The notes beneath the pieces are model-generated. The model was not told where the DNA came from. It did no database searches and was given only the letters and a program-made list of their open reading frames with translations. This document shows, piece after piece, positions 5,754 through 6,091 of a DNA stretch of 6,091 nt. Source of the stretch: an uncultured Gammaproteobacteria bacterium (GTDB taxonomy: Bacteria > Pseudomonadota > Gammaproteobacteria > GCA-002705445 > GCA-002716945); NCBI GenBank assembly GCA_913046125.1, contig CAJWRL010000051.1, positions 1 to 6,091 of the forward strand, in the 5' to 3' direction. A program made the translations under genes and the position numbers. The first letter of the stretch is position 1; every line of letters begins with the position of its first letter.

Positions 5754-6091
5754 TTATACAATATAAGTAGTAATAGACGCTAGCGAGACTAGTCCTGGGT
5801 GGTGAGCTCCGCCCATAAAAAGAAGCATTGGGATACTTAGAACAGTGTTAGTTCTCGATGCAAGCAGTGCAGTTTTCTTTGCTTTCGCTATCTCATCTGC
5901 TGATGCCTCGACCATGCCTAATACCTTCTGTTGATTAGGCCAAATGAGTACCCAAACATTAAACAGCATAATTGTTCCTAACCATGCTCCGGCTCCTATA
6001 ACAGAGCTATAGCCTCCAGCAAAAGTAAATGCATCTATAAACTGGCCATGATGACCTAAATATGCCGCACCTGTTAACCATGTGACTACTG
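5754..6091 (-). CDS. PuuD / urate-oxidase-N-type membrane protein, C-terminal part (start outside window)
   Basis: The reading frame is open to the window edge, so this is the last 111 residues of a longer gene; the internal Met at 5969 is not the start. A membrane segment, GYSSVIGAGAWLGTIMLFNV, runs into VWVLIWPNQQKVLGM. A charged, Ala/Lys-rich loop (VEASADEIAKAKKTALLASR) follows, then NTVLSIPMLLFMGGAHH and a hydrophobic tail ending in TTYIV. The VWVLIWPNQ and SRTNTVLSIPMLLFM words and the paired histidines (HHG, AHHPG) recall the PuuD-type urate hydroxylase membrane domain (urate oxidase N-terminal family), from memory of the family. The frame stops right after the last membrane segment, so the C-terminal cytochrome c domain described for some PuuD proteins is absent. 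Many short homologues carry the PuuD name without proof of urate activity, and no purine-degradation gene is nearby. Function is therefore uncertain. Confidence 0.68.
   Translation of the reverse strand, partial: VVTWLTGAAYLGHHGQFIDAFTFAGGYSSVIGAGAWLGTIMLFNVWVLIWPNQQKVLGMVEASADEIAKAKKTALLASRTNTVLSIPMLLFMGGAHHPGLVSLASITTYIV

Noticed and set aside
5754..5969. Complete 71-residue protein starting at the internal Met on the - strand
   Set aside because: The same frame stays open to the window edge, and the residues before that Met (GYSSVIGAGAWLGTI) complete a membrane helix of the recognised family, so the Met is internal.

Overview
The window reads as an AT-rich stretch of Gram-negative proteobacterial core chromosome. 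An outer-membrane porin with a signal peptide and C-terminal Phe shows an outer membrane. A permease-free EIIA(Man)-HPr-Enzyme I cluster, an argD-argF pair and a PuuD-type membrane protein are typical of Beta- and Gammaproteobacteria. Low GC, tight packing and short intergenic gaps suggest a small-genome marine lineage such as SUP05/Thioglobus-like or OM43-like bacteria. That placement is inference and no marker in the window settles it. I see no mobile element, tRNA, rRNA, CRISPR array or obvious island.

Layout. (1) Bases 39-2404 on the + strand hold a three-gene phosphotransferase operon: a mannose-family EIIA, HPr (ptsH) and Enzyme I (ptsI). EIIA and HPr abut with no gap, and HPr and Enzyme I share an ATGA overlap. 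No EIIB or EIIC permease is present, so the set looks like a regulatory PTS. (2) Bases 2401-4483 on the - strand hold two arginine-biosynthesis genes, argD followed by argF, overlapping by 8 bases. argF and ptsI converge with interlocking stop codons, leaving no room for a terminator between them. (3) Bases 4484-4635 are a 152-base divergent intergenic region between argD and the porin. It holds several short palindromes and a long inverted repeat that pairs with the porin ribosome binding site. (4) Bases 4636-5697 on the + strand encode a general porin. (5) Bases 5713-5749 form a strong bidirectional terminator. (6) Bases 5754-6091 on the - strand are the C-terminal part of a PuuD/urate-oxidase-N-type membrane protein whose start lies beyond the window.

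How the genes relate. Enzyme I takes phosphate from PEP and passes it to HPr His15 and then to EIIA His10. With no sugar permease, the phosphorylation state probably reports on metabolism. ArgD and ArgF carry out the transamination and carbamoylation steps around ornithine on the way to citrulline and arginine. The porin and the PuuD-like gene converge on a shared terminator and show no functional link.

I did not find a clearly undescribed multi-gene system. The most interesting non-coding signal is the inverted repeat at 4591-4633. If transcribed in full, it would bury the porin Shine-Dalgarno sequence and present a self-complementary loop.
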